A DNA stretch of 64,000 nt from Fischerella sp. PCC 9431 (GTDB taxonomy: Bacteria > Cyanobacteriota > Cyanobacteriia > Cyanobacteriales > Nostocaceae): NCBI RefSeq assembly GCF_000447295.1, contig NZ_KE650771.1, positions 3,173,964-3,237,963 of the forward strand, read 5' to 3'. Below are positions 49,584-57,820 of this stretch, one piece after another. The translations under genes were made by a program, and so were the position numbers. How positions within the stretch are numbered: position 1 is the first letter of the stretch; each line of letters opens with the position of its first letter. The notes beneath the pieces are model-generated. The model did not search any database. It was not told the origin of the DNA and was given only the letters and a program-made list of their open reading frames with translations.

Positions 49584-51020
49584 TTGCCTGATTCTAACCA
49601 ACATGCCCAGTCACGGCTAGAGTTTATTCCACAACGCTTCAACCCTGTTGTACTCCGTCTTGCCCAGTGGTTGCTGCCTATTTTGCTACGATTTCGACTC
49701 AGACCGTGGCTACCATCTGGAATTTCCCGCATTCAAGTTAAGAATGCAGAAACTTTAGCTGAGTTATATCAACAATTTCAAGCTGGGAAAGTGCGCTTTT
49801 TGATGGCATTTCGTCATCCAGAGGTAGACGATCCACTATGTATGTTATACTTACTGTCGCGAGCAGTACCGCGAGTGGCGCGTCAACAAGGAATTTCTCT
49901 GCAATACCCGATTCATTCGCACTTCATTTATGAACGGGGAATGTTATTGTGGGCGGGAGACTGGTTAGGTTGGTTTTTCGCGAGTTTGGGCGGAACTCCC
50001 ATTCGCCGGGGTAAGCGACTCGACAAGCTAGGTATTCAAAATGCGCGAAATTTGTTTGCTAACGGTAAAATACCGATCGCAGTTGCTCCTGAAGGTGCTA
50101 CTAATGGACATAGTGGCATTATTAGCCCTTTAGAACCTGGGGTGGCTCAATTTGGGTTTTGGTGTGTAGAAGATTTGCACAAAGCCAAGCGTTCAGAAGA
50201 AGTTTTAATTGTGCCAATTACGATTCAGTATAGTTATGTAAAACCGCCTTGGGCAAAACTAAATTGGCTGTTGAGTAGATTAGAAGCTGACTGTGGTTTA
50301 CCAGTCCAGAATATAGAAACATCTAATATTATTAATCCTGAAGAGATTTACTATCCACGTCTGTTAAGACTTGCGGAACATTTGTTAACAGAGATGGAAG
50401 GATTTTATCAGCGCTTTTATCACCAGAATTTACCTGCAATGAATCATGATGGTGATATTGATGCTGAAGCGATCGCCAATCCCAATCAAATATTAATCGC
50501 CAGACTTCGCCGCCTACAAGAAATAGCTTTGCAAGTTGCCGAGCAATATTTTGGATTACAATCACAAGGAACTTTTATTGATCGTTGTCGCCGTTTAGAA
50601 GAAGCGGGTTGGAGTTACATTTACAGAGATGATGTGGAAGATATCAATACCTTGTCACCCTTACAACGAGGATTAGCAGACTGGGTAGCAACAGAAGCAG
50701 AACTGCGAATGCGACATATGCGCTTAGTAGAAACTTTTGTAGCAGTTACTGGAACTTATATCAAGGAAAAACCCAGTGCAGAAAGATTAGCAGAAACAGC
50801 ACTACTAATATTTGATATGATCGCTCGGATCAAAAATAATACAAAACTCCCAGGGCGTCCCCGCTTGGGTTGGCGACAGGCGCTAATTACAGTCGGTGAA
50901 CCAATCTCAGTGACTGAACGTTGGTCAAAATCTCAAAGCGATCGCCATGCAGCCAGAGTAGGGGTGAATGAGTTAACAAAAGAACTACATCAAGCTTTAG
51001 AAAAATTAATTAGGGTATAA
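49584..51020 (+). CDS. 1-acyl-sn-glycerol-3-phosphate acyltransferase family (PlsC-like)
   Basis: A 478-residue acyltransferase. The catalytic HX4D reads RHPEVDDP (about residues 85-92) and the substrate Glu-Gly motif is VAPEGATN. It is about twice the length of E. coli PlsC; the C-terminal 230 residues are an extra helical region found in cyanobacterial relatives. Start is TTG at 49584 with GGAGAG eight bases upstream; no ATG fits better. Membrane attachment is likely through the LPILLRFRLRPWL segment. Its last 11 bases overlap the convergent HicB-like gene. Confidence 0.85.
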   Translation: MPDSNQHAQSRLEFIPQRFNPVVLRLAQWLLPILLRFRLRPWLPSGISRIQVKNAETLAELYQQFQAGKVRFLMAFRHPEVDDPLCMLYLLSRAVPRVARQQGISLQYPIHSHFIYERGMLLWAGDWLGWFFASLGGTPIRRGKRLDKLGIQNARNLFANGKIPIAVAPEGATNGHSGIISPLEPGVAQFGFWCVEDLHKAKRSEEVLIVPITIQYSYVKPPWAKLNWLLSRLEADCGLPVQNIETSNIINPEEIYYPRLLRLAEHLLTEMEGFYQRFYHQNLPAMNHDGDIDAEAIANPNQILIARLRRLQEIALQVAEQYFGLQSQGTFIDRCRRLEEAGWSYIYRDDVEDINTLSPLQRGLADWVATEAELRMRHMRLVETFVAVTGTYIKEKPSAERLAETALLIFDMIARIKNNTKLPGRPRLGWRQALITVGEPISVTERWSKSQSDRHAARVGVNELTKELHQALEKLIRV

Positions 51021-51189
51021 CATCTTCTTCTGGGGCAGTCACATAGCCTACAATAGCTTCCTTAATATTTGACAGAGCCTCTTCTTTAGTTTTTCCCTGG
51101 CTATTACATCCCTTTAAACTTGGACACTCCGCAACCCAGTAACCATCTTCATCTTTGTATAAGATTACTTGTCTTGTATGCTGGCTCAT
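51010..51189 (-). CDS. HicB-like antitoxin, orphan
   Basis: A 59-residue protein: it begins MSQHTRQVILYKDEDGYWVAECP and continues SLKGCNSQGKTKEEALSNIKEAI. This is the HicB fold (partial RNase H-like) with the usual GYWVAECPSLKGC signature. No HicA toxin gene lies on either side, so it is a solitary copy. Stop and start are unambiguous; it overlaps the 3' end of the acyltransferase on the opposite strand by 11 bases. Confidence 0.85.
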   Translation of the reverse strand: MSQHTRQVILYKDEDGYWVAECPSLKGCNSQGKTKEEALSNIKEAIVGYVTAPEEDVIP

Positions 51190-51238
51190 ATCTACAAACC
51201 ATAGAGTCGCTTCTCATTTTACCCTTGAATCATAGAGA

Positions 51239-51763
51239 CTAATTACAGTTTTGGCTATTTGCTTTCACTGGTCGTCTTCCCCACGGCTTGAGAACCGAAA
51301 TTGCAATAATTATACAGAGGAAAAGAACCTGAATGATTGTTCCAATCAACACACCTTTAGCATCAAAGCTATATATTGGACTAGCTAAAGCTTGTAACCC
51401 TTGTTGATCAGCTAGTTTTTCCGTAGTGTTACCCCACGGAAACAGCCAAAATGTTCCAAAAATAATCAATCCAGTTGTCAGTATCCACTTAGTAATTACC
51501 CAGTAAAACTTGGTAAATCCATAGTTGGTCATCCAGCACAAAAATGTTGCTGTCATCACTGAACCGATCGCAGAGGGAATTACAACGTAGTCATCGAGGA
51601 GATTAATCGCTGAGTTGAGCGCGTAGAGTACCTCTGCATTAGTTGAGGTTGTATTTCTCCATGAGAGAAGAAACATACTTAAGACGGTTCCTGTCCAAAG
51701 AGCAGCAAAACCAATATGCGCGGACAACAACCAGTTTTTCTGTTTGAGGCTCAACTTTGGCAT
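51239..51763 (-). CDS. DUF2269-like four-helix membrane protein
   Basis: A 174-residue integral membrane protein with helices at about 11-33, 60-80, 88-108 and 137-158. The start KQKNWLLSAHIGFAALWTGTVLSMFLL and the pairing with a MarR-type gene 92 bases upstream on the same strand are like those of DUF2269 proteins. Role unknown; perhaps a target of the MarR regulator. Confidence 0.7.
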   Translation of the reverse strand: MPKLSLKQKNWLLSAHIGFAALWTGTVLSMFLLSWRNTTSTNAEVLYALNSAINLLDDYVVIPSAIGSVMTATFLCWMTNYGFTKFYWVITKWILTTGLIIFGTFWLFPWGNTTEKLADQQGLQALASPIYSFDAKGVLIGTIIQVLFLCIIIAISVLKPWGRRPVKANSQNCN

Positions 51764-51855
51764 TTTTCTTTTATCGTTTGCTACATAAAGTTCATATTTT
51801 GATAATTAATATATTAAGTAATTTGCATAAGGTCAACCTGCAAAGCCTAAAATTG

Positions 51856-52323
51856 CTATATCAGGTTCTTAACAATTTGATCGAGTATCTTCAAAACTGC
51901 TTCCTGGTCTGCTTCTGGAATATTTTTAGTTGCTTTGTCAATTGTCTGTGCGCCGATTGAGGGTAGGACTTTCATGAGTCGTTTCCCTTCGTCAGTGAGC
52001 CAGATGCGGACAATACGACGATCATCGCGATCGCGCTCTCGCTGCACAAGCTTACGATCCTCCATTCGATCAACCACTCCAGTTAAGGTTGCGCCCAACT
52101 GCTTGAGCTTGTCAGCGATTCCAGTTGTTGAAAGACCATCTTCCTCCCACAGACAACACAAAACCAGGTAATGAAACGGAGTCAATCCGTAAGGTTCTAG
52201 TCGTTCTAAAAAATCCCGATACATCAACTGAGATGCTAGTTTAAGTTTATACCCCAAGTTGTAAGGGGCTAGAGCATATTGCCATTGCTGAAGAAAATCA
52301 GAATTTGAGGATGAACTTGGCAT
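51856..52323 (-). CDS. MarR-family transcriptional regulator
   Basis: A 155-residue dimeric winged-helix regulator. The DNA-binding part is GLTPFHYLVLCCLWEEDGLSTTGIADKLKQLGATLTGVVDRMEDRKLVQRERDRDDRRIVRIWLTDEGKRL with the usual wing DRDDRR. The adjacent Cys pair in LVLCCLWEE could respond to thiol oxidation or bind a metal, which is speculation. It probably controls itself and the membrane protein downstream. Confidence 0.9.
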   Translation of the reverse strand: MPSSSSNSDFLQQWQYALAPYNLGYKLKLASQLMYRDFLERLEPYGLTPFHYLVLCCLWEEDGLSTTGIADKLKQLGATLTGVVDRMEDRKLVQRERDRDDRRIVRIWLTDEGKRLMKVLPSIGAQTIDKATKNIPEADQEAVLKILDQIVKNLI

Positions 52324-52523
52324 TTCGAGATAAGGTTGATCGCTAAGTCGAATATTTAACGTACGTATTAACTATTCTATGCTTTGACCTAGAACGCTAG
52401 GAGCAAACATCGAATTCAAAAAAAAGTTGATTAATATTGTCTGATTTACCAATGCGATCGCAACGAATGCCATTTTGTATGATCAGAAAACGTCACCTAT
52501 CGTCAAACAGCTTAAGGCACTCA

Positions 52524-52748
52524 ATGAATAACTTATTAACTCGTATTACTCAAATACCCGGTCAGTGTGGTGGCCGTCCTTGCATTCGAGGTATGAGAAT
52601 TCGAGTAAGCGATATTTTAGAAATGTTGGCAGAAAATGTCAGTGTCACTGAGATTTTAGAAGATTTTCCCGATTTAGAACCTGAAGATATCCAAGCCTGT
52701 CTGCTATTTGCTGCACGGCGTACTGATTTTCCTCGGTTGACAGCATGA
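52524..52748 (+). CDS. DUF433 antitoxin
   Basis: A 74-residue protein from ATG 52524 (MNNLLTRITQIPGQCGGRPCIRG). The frame is open upstream to 52437, but the family starts at the ITQIPGQCGGRPCIRG motif, so the shorter form is preferred. It has a helix-turn-helix-like middle (IRVSDILEMLAENVSVTEILEDFPDLEPEDIQACL), as VapB-like DUF433 proteins do. The stop overlaps the next ATG (ATGA), the usual toxin-antitoxin layout. Confidence 0.9.
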   Translation: MNNLLTRITQIPGQCGGRPCIRGMRIRVSDILEMLAENVSVTEILEDFPDLEPEDIQACLLFAARRTDFPRLTA

Positions 52749-53086
52749 ATATTTGGGTTGATGCTCAGTTACCTCCTACCTTGGCAAATTGGCTCACTGA
52801 GACTTTTAGCATAGAAGCTTCGGCACTACGGGATCTTGGATTGAGGGACTCCAGAGATTTTGAAATTTTTGAAGCAGCGCGAACTGCTAATGCAGTAATC
52901 ATGACAAAAGATAGTGATTTCATTGATTTAGTATGTCGCTTAGGAAAGCCACCCCAAATCATTTGGCTAACTTGTGGCAATGTTACAAATCGTTATCTAC
53001 GTCAACTTCTCATTGTCACGCTACCTGATGCATTGGAAAGATTGCGACAAGGGGAAATGATTGTAGAAATTAGTAGTACTCCCTAA
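52745..53086 (+). CDS. DUF5615 PIN-like toxin
   Basis: A 113-residue PIN-fold RNase candidate. Acidic residues that would hold Mg2+ are WVDAQLPP (Asp6), LRDSRDFEIFEAARTANAVIMTKDSDF (DxDF), the pattern of DUF5615 proteins that pair with DUF433. The upstream gene is its antitoxin. Probably an RNA-cleaving toxin held in check by the partner. Confidence 0.88.
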   Translation: MNIWVDAQLPPTLANWLTETFSIEASALRDLGLRDSRDFEIFEAARTANAVIMTKDSDFIDLVCRLGKPPQIIWLTCGNVTNRYLRQLLIVTLPDALERLRQGEMIVEISSTP

Positions 53087-53106
53087 ACTTGTTCCAAAAA
53101 CCACTA

Positions 53107-54051
53107 TTAATAAGTTGCTTGTAACCGACTCAAAAGATATTCTCCTGCAAGAATAGGCGGATAAATTGCAGGATATTTTCTGCAACAACTTTCAAGACAA
53201 GCTATTTCCGTATCGTCGTTGGGGTGACAGAAAAACGCTATAGAATATCGTGATTGTTTCACTCTGTCATCATTAGGAATCATCACTCGATGCTTAGTTG
53301 AACAAAAGACATGATTTGTCCAGCGCTGCATTAAATCACCAGTGTTGACTACCACAGTTCCAGGAATTGCTGGTGCTGCAATCCACTCTCCCGATGCTGT
53401 TTGCACTTCCAAACCACCAACTTGATCTTGAAACAGCAAGGTGATACTACCATAGTCAGAATGTTCACCTGCACGCACTTGTCCAGGTTGCGGTGGTTGT
53501 TGTATGGGTGGATAATGTAGCGATCGCAAAGTATGATTTTGTTTGTTGTGGTTATTAGCAAAAAAATCTTCTGGTAATTGTAGAGCTAAAGCAAAGACTT
53601 GCAAAACTTTATTTGCAAGTTCTGTACAAGCTTGGTAAAAAGACAGAATATCAGGATTTTTTGCTAGCGAATTTGGAACTGATATCGAAAAATTTTTATT
53701 CTCCGCATCCCCGCATCTCTGTGTCTGCGTGTCTTCTTTCCCCACATTAAACGCTTCTTTCAAATCACCGGGTTTATTAGGATCAAGGCGTTCTCTTTCC
53801 ATACCAACATAACCTTGATTGCTGTGTTCATCACTCCAAGCAAACTGTTGTTTAATTTCTAAAGGTAAGTTGAAAAAATCTCGGCTATGTGTAAATACTT
53901 GCTCAATTAGATTTTGAGATATACCATGATTTTGCAAGTACATAAAGCCTATTTCATGGCAGGCTTGATAGATTTGTTTTACTAGATTTTGTTTGGTTGT
54001 AGAATTACCATTATTAAAAAGAGAAAAATCAATTACTGGAATATTAATCAT
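53107..54051 (-). CDS. 2OG-Fe(II) oxygenase, isopenicillin-N-synthase family
   Basis: A 314-residue non-heme iron enzyme. N-terminal DIOX_N part (IPVIDFSLFNNGN...GFMYLQNHGIS), then the double-stranded beta-helix with HSDYGSITLLFQD (His, Asp), the second His in STKHRV and the 2-oxoglutarate Arg in QSRYSIAFF. Substrate unknown; relatives include ethylene-forming and flavonoid-type oxygenases. Residues about 103-118 (EDTQTQRCGDAEN) come from an inserted 7-bp repeat run. Convergent with the toxin gene. Confidence 0.88.
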   Translation of the reverse strand: MINIPVIDFSLFNNGNSTTKQNLVKQIYQACHEIGFMYLQNHGISQNLIEQVFTHSRDFFNLPLEIKQQFAWSDEHSNQGYVGMERERLDPNKPGDLKEAFNVGKEDTQTQRCGDAENKNFSISVPNSLAKNPDILSFYQACTELANKVLQVFALALQLPEDFFANNHNKQNHTLRSLHYPPIQQPPQPGQVRAGEHSDYGSITLLFQDQVGGLEVQTASGEWIAAPAIPGTVVVNTGDLMQRWTNHVFCSTKHRVMIPNDDRVKQSRYSIAFFCHPNDDTEIACLESCCRKYPAIYPPILAGEYLLSRLQATY

Positions 54052-54192
54052 GTCTATGTATTTGATTTAATCAACTCTGCTCTAATCAATATTTTTGAGA
54101 GAAGTATTTCCAAGTTAATTTGCCTCACCATAAAATTCTAAATTTTCTTAATTTAAAAACAGATAAATATCAATAATTCAATAATTCAATTT

Positions 54193-54293
54193 TAGGGTGT
54201 GTTATCGCTAAAGCGATAACACACCATCAAAAATTTAAGGTGCGTTAGCCTACCCTGCGGGAACGCTAAAAGCGAACGGCATAACACACCCTA
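54193..54293. mobile_element. MITE-like 101-bp element
   Basis: Perfect 13-bp terminal inverted repeats TAGGGTGTGTTAT (54193-54205) and ATAACACACCCTA (54281-54293). The left end is itself a hairpin (GTGTGTTATCGCT/AGCGATAACACAC); the interior carries GCGGGAACGCTAAAAGCG-type repeat sequence. No coding capacity. It lies 25 bases past the ychF stop. Confidence 0.65.
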
Positions 54294-54317
54294 AATCTAA
54301 TCTAATTAGTAATTAGA

Positions 54318-55409
54318 TTACACATTAAAGCGGAATAGCATCACATCACCTTCCTTGACGACATATTCTTTTCCTTCACTGCGAACTAAGCCTTTTTCCT
54401 TGGCAGCACTCATCGAACCACACGCTACTAAATCATCGTAAGCAACAGTTTCAGCGCGAATAAATCCGCGTTCAAAGTCGCTGTGAATTACACCTGCTGC
54501 TTGTGGTGCTGACATTCCGGCGGTGATTGTCCAAGCGCGAGTTTCTTTTTCACCAGATGTGAAATAAGTACGCAATCCTAACAGCGTGTAAGTGGCACGA
54601 ATTAGTGATTTTAAACCACCTTCTTCTACACCCAAAGATGAGAGAAAATCTACTCTTTCTTCGTCTGATAATTCAATTAACTCTGCTTCAACTTGAGCAG
54701 ATACTATTACCACTTGAGCATTTTCACTTGCGGCAATTTCTCTCACTTTTTCGACAAATTCATTACCTGTTGCTAATTCATCTTCCGATACATTAGCAGC
54801 ATAAATAATTGGTTTTGATGTTAGTAATCCTAATATTTTAATTACTGCTGCTTCTTCTTCGGTTAAACTAATTTGCCTGACTGATTTGCCTTCATTTAAT
54901 GCTGTAGCTAATTTTTCCAATACTGTCAATTCAAATTGTGCTTCTTTGCTAGTACGGGCTTGTTTTTTCGTACGTTCAACACGGCGTTCGATTTGGGCTA
55001 AATCAGCTAAACCTAGTTCCAAATTAATTGTCTCAATATCCCGCGCTGGGTCAACTGAACCAGCAACGTGAATGATGTCATCATTTTCAAAACAACGCAC
55101 CACATGAACGATCGCATCAACTTCGCGGATATGAGACAAAAATTGATTACCCAGTCCCTCACCCTGACTTGCACCTTTGACTAAACCGGCTATATCCACG
55201 AACTCGACGCGGGCCGGGATAATTTGTACCGAATTGGAAATCTTGCTTAGAACATTTAACCGTTCGTCTGGTACTGCGACAACACCGACATTCGGTTCGA
55301 TTGTACAAAAAGGAAAGTTAGCAGCTTCTGCTTTCGCATTGGCTACTAAAGCATTAAATAACGTAGATTTTCCAACGTTGGGAAGTCCGACAATCCCGGC
55401 TCTCAGCAT
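54318..55409 (-). CDS. ychF: YchF/Obg-family ATPase
   Basis: A 363-residue P-loop protein of the Obg GTPase class that prefers ATP and binds ribosomes; linked to stress and redox responses. G1 GLPNVGKSTLFNAL, G3 DIAGLVKGAS, the NVSED form in place of NKxD (reason for ATP use) and a C-terminal TGS domain with GCGSMSAAKEKG-like ending. Length is exactly that of the family. Start ATG 55409 (MLRAGIVGLPNVGKS). Confidence 0.96.
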   Translation of the reverse strand: MLRAGIVGLPNVGKSTLFNALVANAKAEAANFPFCTIEPNVGVVAVPDERLNVLSKISNSVQIIPARVEFVDIAGLVKGASQGEGLGNQFLSHIREVDAIVHVVRCFENDDIIHVAGSVDPARDIETINLELGLADLAQIERRVERTKKQARTSKEAQFELTVLEKLATALNEGKSVRQISLTEEEAAVIKILGLLTSKPIIYAANVSEDELATGNEFVEKVREIAASENAQVVIVSAQVEAELIELSDEERVDFLSSLGVEEGGLKSLIRATYTLLGLRTYFTSGEKETRAWTITAGMSAPQAAGVIHSDFERGFIRAETVAYDDLVACGSMSAAKEKGLVRSEGKEYVVKEGDVMLFRFNV

Positions 55410-55451
55410 GTTAGATTTTGGATTTGAAATTAAAACTAGACGAAATCAATT

Positions 55452-55664
55452 TTAAACAGGTTCGGGGATTGTTTGTGGTATTGTTCCTGGAACTGTTTGA
55501 GGAATTGGGCCAGGTACGGTTTGTGGTATGGGTGCTGGTACGGTTTCCGGGACAGGATTTGGTACTGTTGGCCCTGGTGTTGGTTCAGGAGTGGGTAGAG
55601 GATTTGGTTCTGGGTTAGGAATTGGTGGTTCGTTCGGTTGAGGTTCAGAAATTAGATAAATCAT
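55452..55664 (-). CDS. Pro-rich short ORF, doubtful
   Basis: 70 residues, about a third Pro, built of short PxP repeats (PETVPAPIPQTVPGPIPQTVPG). It has no ribosome site and begins in a heptamer repeat run. It lies 42 bases before the ychF start on the same strand. It could be a small real protein or simply a tandem repeat in frame; I lean to the latter. Confidence 0.3.
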   Translation of the reverse strand: MIYLISEPQPNEPPIPNPEPNPLPTPEPTPGPTVPNPVPETVPAPIPQTVPGPIPQTVPGTIPQTIPEPV

Positions 55665-55978
55665 GATCAGTTATCAGTTTTCAGTTTTCAGTTTTCAGTA
55701 CCATTGTTTTTGTGAATTTTGCACCATTCATATAATTCATATAAAAGAAGTGCTAGTGATACTGTTTACTGATTTAAATTACTTAGCTTTTCCAAGCTAA
55801 ATGACAATTAACCCTGCTGACATCTTCCTAAATATCTATACCCCTATTGAGGCTGTTTTTATTAATTCCTAGTGGATACTTTTGAAGAAATACTCTGCGT
55901 CGCCACTATTTGACGCAAAGCTGTACTAAGGAAAAACACATGATTTACTGATAACTGTTCACTGTTCACTGTATAAAA
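55665..55978. other. Gap before decarboxylase gene
   Basis: 314 bases. TTTTCAG heptamers at 55671-55702 and GTTCACT heptamers at 55950-55972 close to the decarboxylase ATG. No gene or clear promoter seen between. Confidence 0.45.
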
Positions 55979-57514
55979 ATGCTCGATCAAAATCAAACAC
56001 CTTTATTAGACACTTTAAAAGCTTGTGCTAAAAGTCCCCACGCACCTTTTTACACTCCAGGACATAAACGAGGTGTAGGAATTTCCCAGAAAATCGCTGA
56101 TGTTTTTGGTCAAACTATATTTCGCCACGATTTACCAGAATTAACAGAGTTGGATAATTTGTTTGCACCAGCAGGGGTAATTCAACAAGCGCAAGAATTA
56201 GCAGCAGCAGCTTTTGGTGCTACACAAACATGGTTTCTTGTCAATGGTTCGACTTGTGGAATTGAAGCAGCAATTCTGGCTACTTGCGGCACTGGCGATA
56301 AAATTATATTGCCGCGCAATGTTCATTCTTCAGTAATAGCAGGATTAATTCTTTCTGGTGCCATACCAATTTTTATTCATCCAGAATACGACCCAATTTT
56401 AGATATTGCCCACAGTATCACTCCTCACGCAGTAGCAGCAGCATTACAACAGCATCCTGACGCCAAAGCCGTGATCATGGTTTACCCTACATACTACGGT
56501 GTGTGTGGAGATGTCAGAGCGATCGCTCAAATTACTCACCAATACAATATCCCTTTACTAGTAGACGAAGCCCACGGCGCACATTTTGCATTTCATCCCC
56601 AACTACCCACCCCAGCTTTACAAGCAGGTGCAGATTTATCTGTACAATCGATTCATAAAACCTTGGGTGCAATGACTCAAGCGTCAATGCTGCATATCCA
56701 AGGTGAAAGAATAGATTGCGATCGCCTCAACAAAGCTTTACAGTTAGTACAATCTACTAGTCCGAGTTATTTACTTTTAGCTTCCTTAGATGCAGCGCGT
56801 CAGCAAATGGCGTTGTCTGGCAAAGAGTTAATCTCTCGCACATTGCAACTTGCCGAGGAAGCGAGAACTAGAATTACACAAATTCCCGGATTGTCAATTT
56901 TGCAGATCCCCCCTTGCCTTAAAAAGGGGGAAATAGGTTTTTCTTGCCCCCCTTTGCAAGGGGGGTTGGGGGGATCTCCTGGTTTGATCGCATTAGATCA
57001 AACACGCTTGACTGTAAATGTTTCCGGTTTAGATATAACAGGCTTTACTGCCGAAGAAATTCTCGACCAACAGCTAGGTGTAACAGCAGAATTTGCTTCT
57101 TTGCAACATCTCACTTTTATTATCAGTTTGGGTAACACCCAAGAAGATATCAAGCAGTTGGTACAAGCTTTTACTAAACTTACTCAAATGACTTCCTCTG
57201 TGACAAAAAAGAGGGAGTATAAGCATACAGTTTTATGGGATGATATTTTTAATATGGGGCATTTTGTACGTATATCGCCCCGTGAAGCTTTTTTTGCTGC
57301 GACAGAAGCATTACCAATCCAAGAAACTACCGGACGTATTTGTGCGGAAATCGTTTGTCCTTATCCTCCTGGTATTCCTGTGTTGATGCCGGGAGAAATT
57401 ATTACTCAACCTGCGTTGGAATATTTGCGACAAATTCAGGCAATGGGCGGATTTATTAGCGGTTGTGCGGATGCTAGTTTAGATATTATTACGGTTGTCA
57501 AGGGTAATTTTTGA
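55979..57514 (+). CDS. Orn/Lys/Arg decarboxylase-like PLP enzyme
   Basis: A 511-residue fold-type I PLP enzyme of the short Orn/Lys/Arg decarboxylase group: start PFYTPGHKRG, PLP-region VDEAHGAHFAF, and the Schiff-base Lys in SIHKTLGAMTQASMLH, with the C-terminal PYPPGIPVLMPGE. It should release CO2 from lysine, arginine or ornithine to make a polyamine precursor. Residues about 309-333 (PPCLKKGEIGFSCPPLQGGLGG) are encoded by an inserted repeat and have no place in the family. Single-gene unit with a 21-bp array downstream. Confidence 0.9.
   Translation: MLDQNQTPLLDTLKACAKSPHAPFYTPGHKRGVGISQKIADVFGQTIFRHDLPELTELDNLFAPAGVIQQAQELAAAAFGATQTWFLVNGSTCGIEAAILATCGTGDKIILPRNVHSSVIAGLILSGAIPIFIHPEYDPILDIAHSITPHAVAAALQQHPDAKAVIMVYPTYYGVCGDVRAIAQITHQYNIPLLVDEAHGAHFAFHPQLPTPALQAGADLSVQSIHKTLGAMTQASMLHIQGERIDCDRLNKALQLVQSTSPSYLLLASLDAARQQMALSGKELISRTLQLAEEARTRITQIPGLSILQIPPCLKKGEIGFSCPPLQGGLGGSPGLIALDQTRLTVNVSGLDITGFTAEEILDQQLGVTAEFASLQHLTFIISLGNTQEDIKQLVQAFTKLTQMTSSVTKKREYKHTVLWDDIFNMGHFVRISPREAFFAATEALPIQETTGRICAEIVCPYPPGIPVLMPGEIITQPALEYLRQIQAMGGFISGCADASLDIITVVKGNF
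56904..56977. repeat. Dispersed palindromic repeat inserted in a coding gene
   Basis: A 74-base element with 10-bp inverted ends AGATCCCCCC (56904-56913) and GGGGGGATCT (56968-56977) and inner CCCTTGCC.../...GGGGG hairpins. It keeps the decarboxylase frame open and adds a Pro/Gly-rich peptide in what should be a surface loop. Confidence 0.75.
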
Positions 57515-57575
57515 GCAACTGTTTCAAGTGAACTAGAAAAGCAAGCAAAAGAGAGCATGAGTTAATTTTTCTGGT

Positions 57576-57785
57576 CGATACAATCGTAATGTAACGCGAT
57601 GCAATCGTAATGTAACCCGATACAATCGCAATGTAACGCGATGCAATCGCAATGTAACCCGATACAATCGTAATGTAAGCCGATACAATCGTAATGTAAG
57701 CCGATGCAATCGTAATGTAAGCCGATGCAATCGTAATGTAACGCGATGCAATCGCAATGTAGGGCGATACATTAACAATGCAGGT
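57576..57785 (+). repeat. 21-bp tandem array A4 (10 units)
   Basis: Ten contiguous 21-base units, each like CGATGCAATCGTAATGTAAC plus C or G, the last one diverged. It sits in the 306-base gap between the convergent decarboxylase and NACHT-nuclease genes, ending 35 bases from the latter's stop. The minus-strand open frame (repeated RLTLRLH) is an artefact of the period. Confidence 0.9.
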
Positions 57786-57820
57786 CGAAGATAAAACCCT
57801 TTAGCCCTTCTTTTCTACCC

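Noticed and set aside
51856-52323. The MarR gene as the low-oxygen activator ChlR
   Set aside because: Only position and a Cys pair suggest it; no shared operator with hemN/heme oxygenase could be shown.
57533-57778. 81-residue minus-strand frame of RLTLRLH units
   Set aside because: Array A4; no start context and the same period effect.
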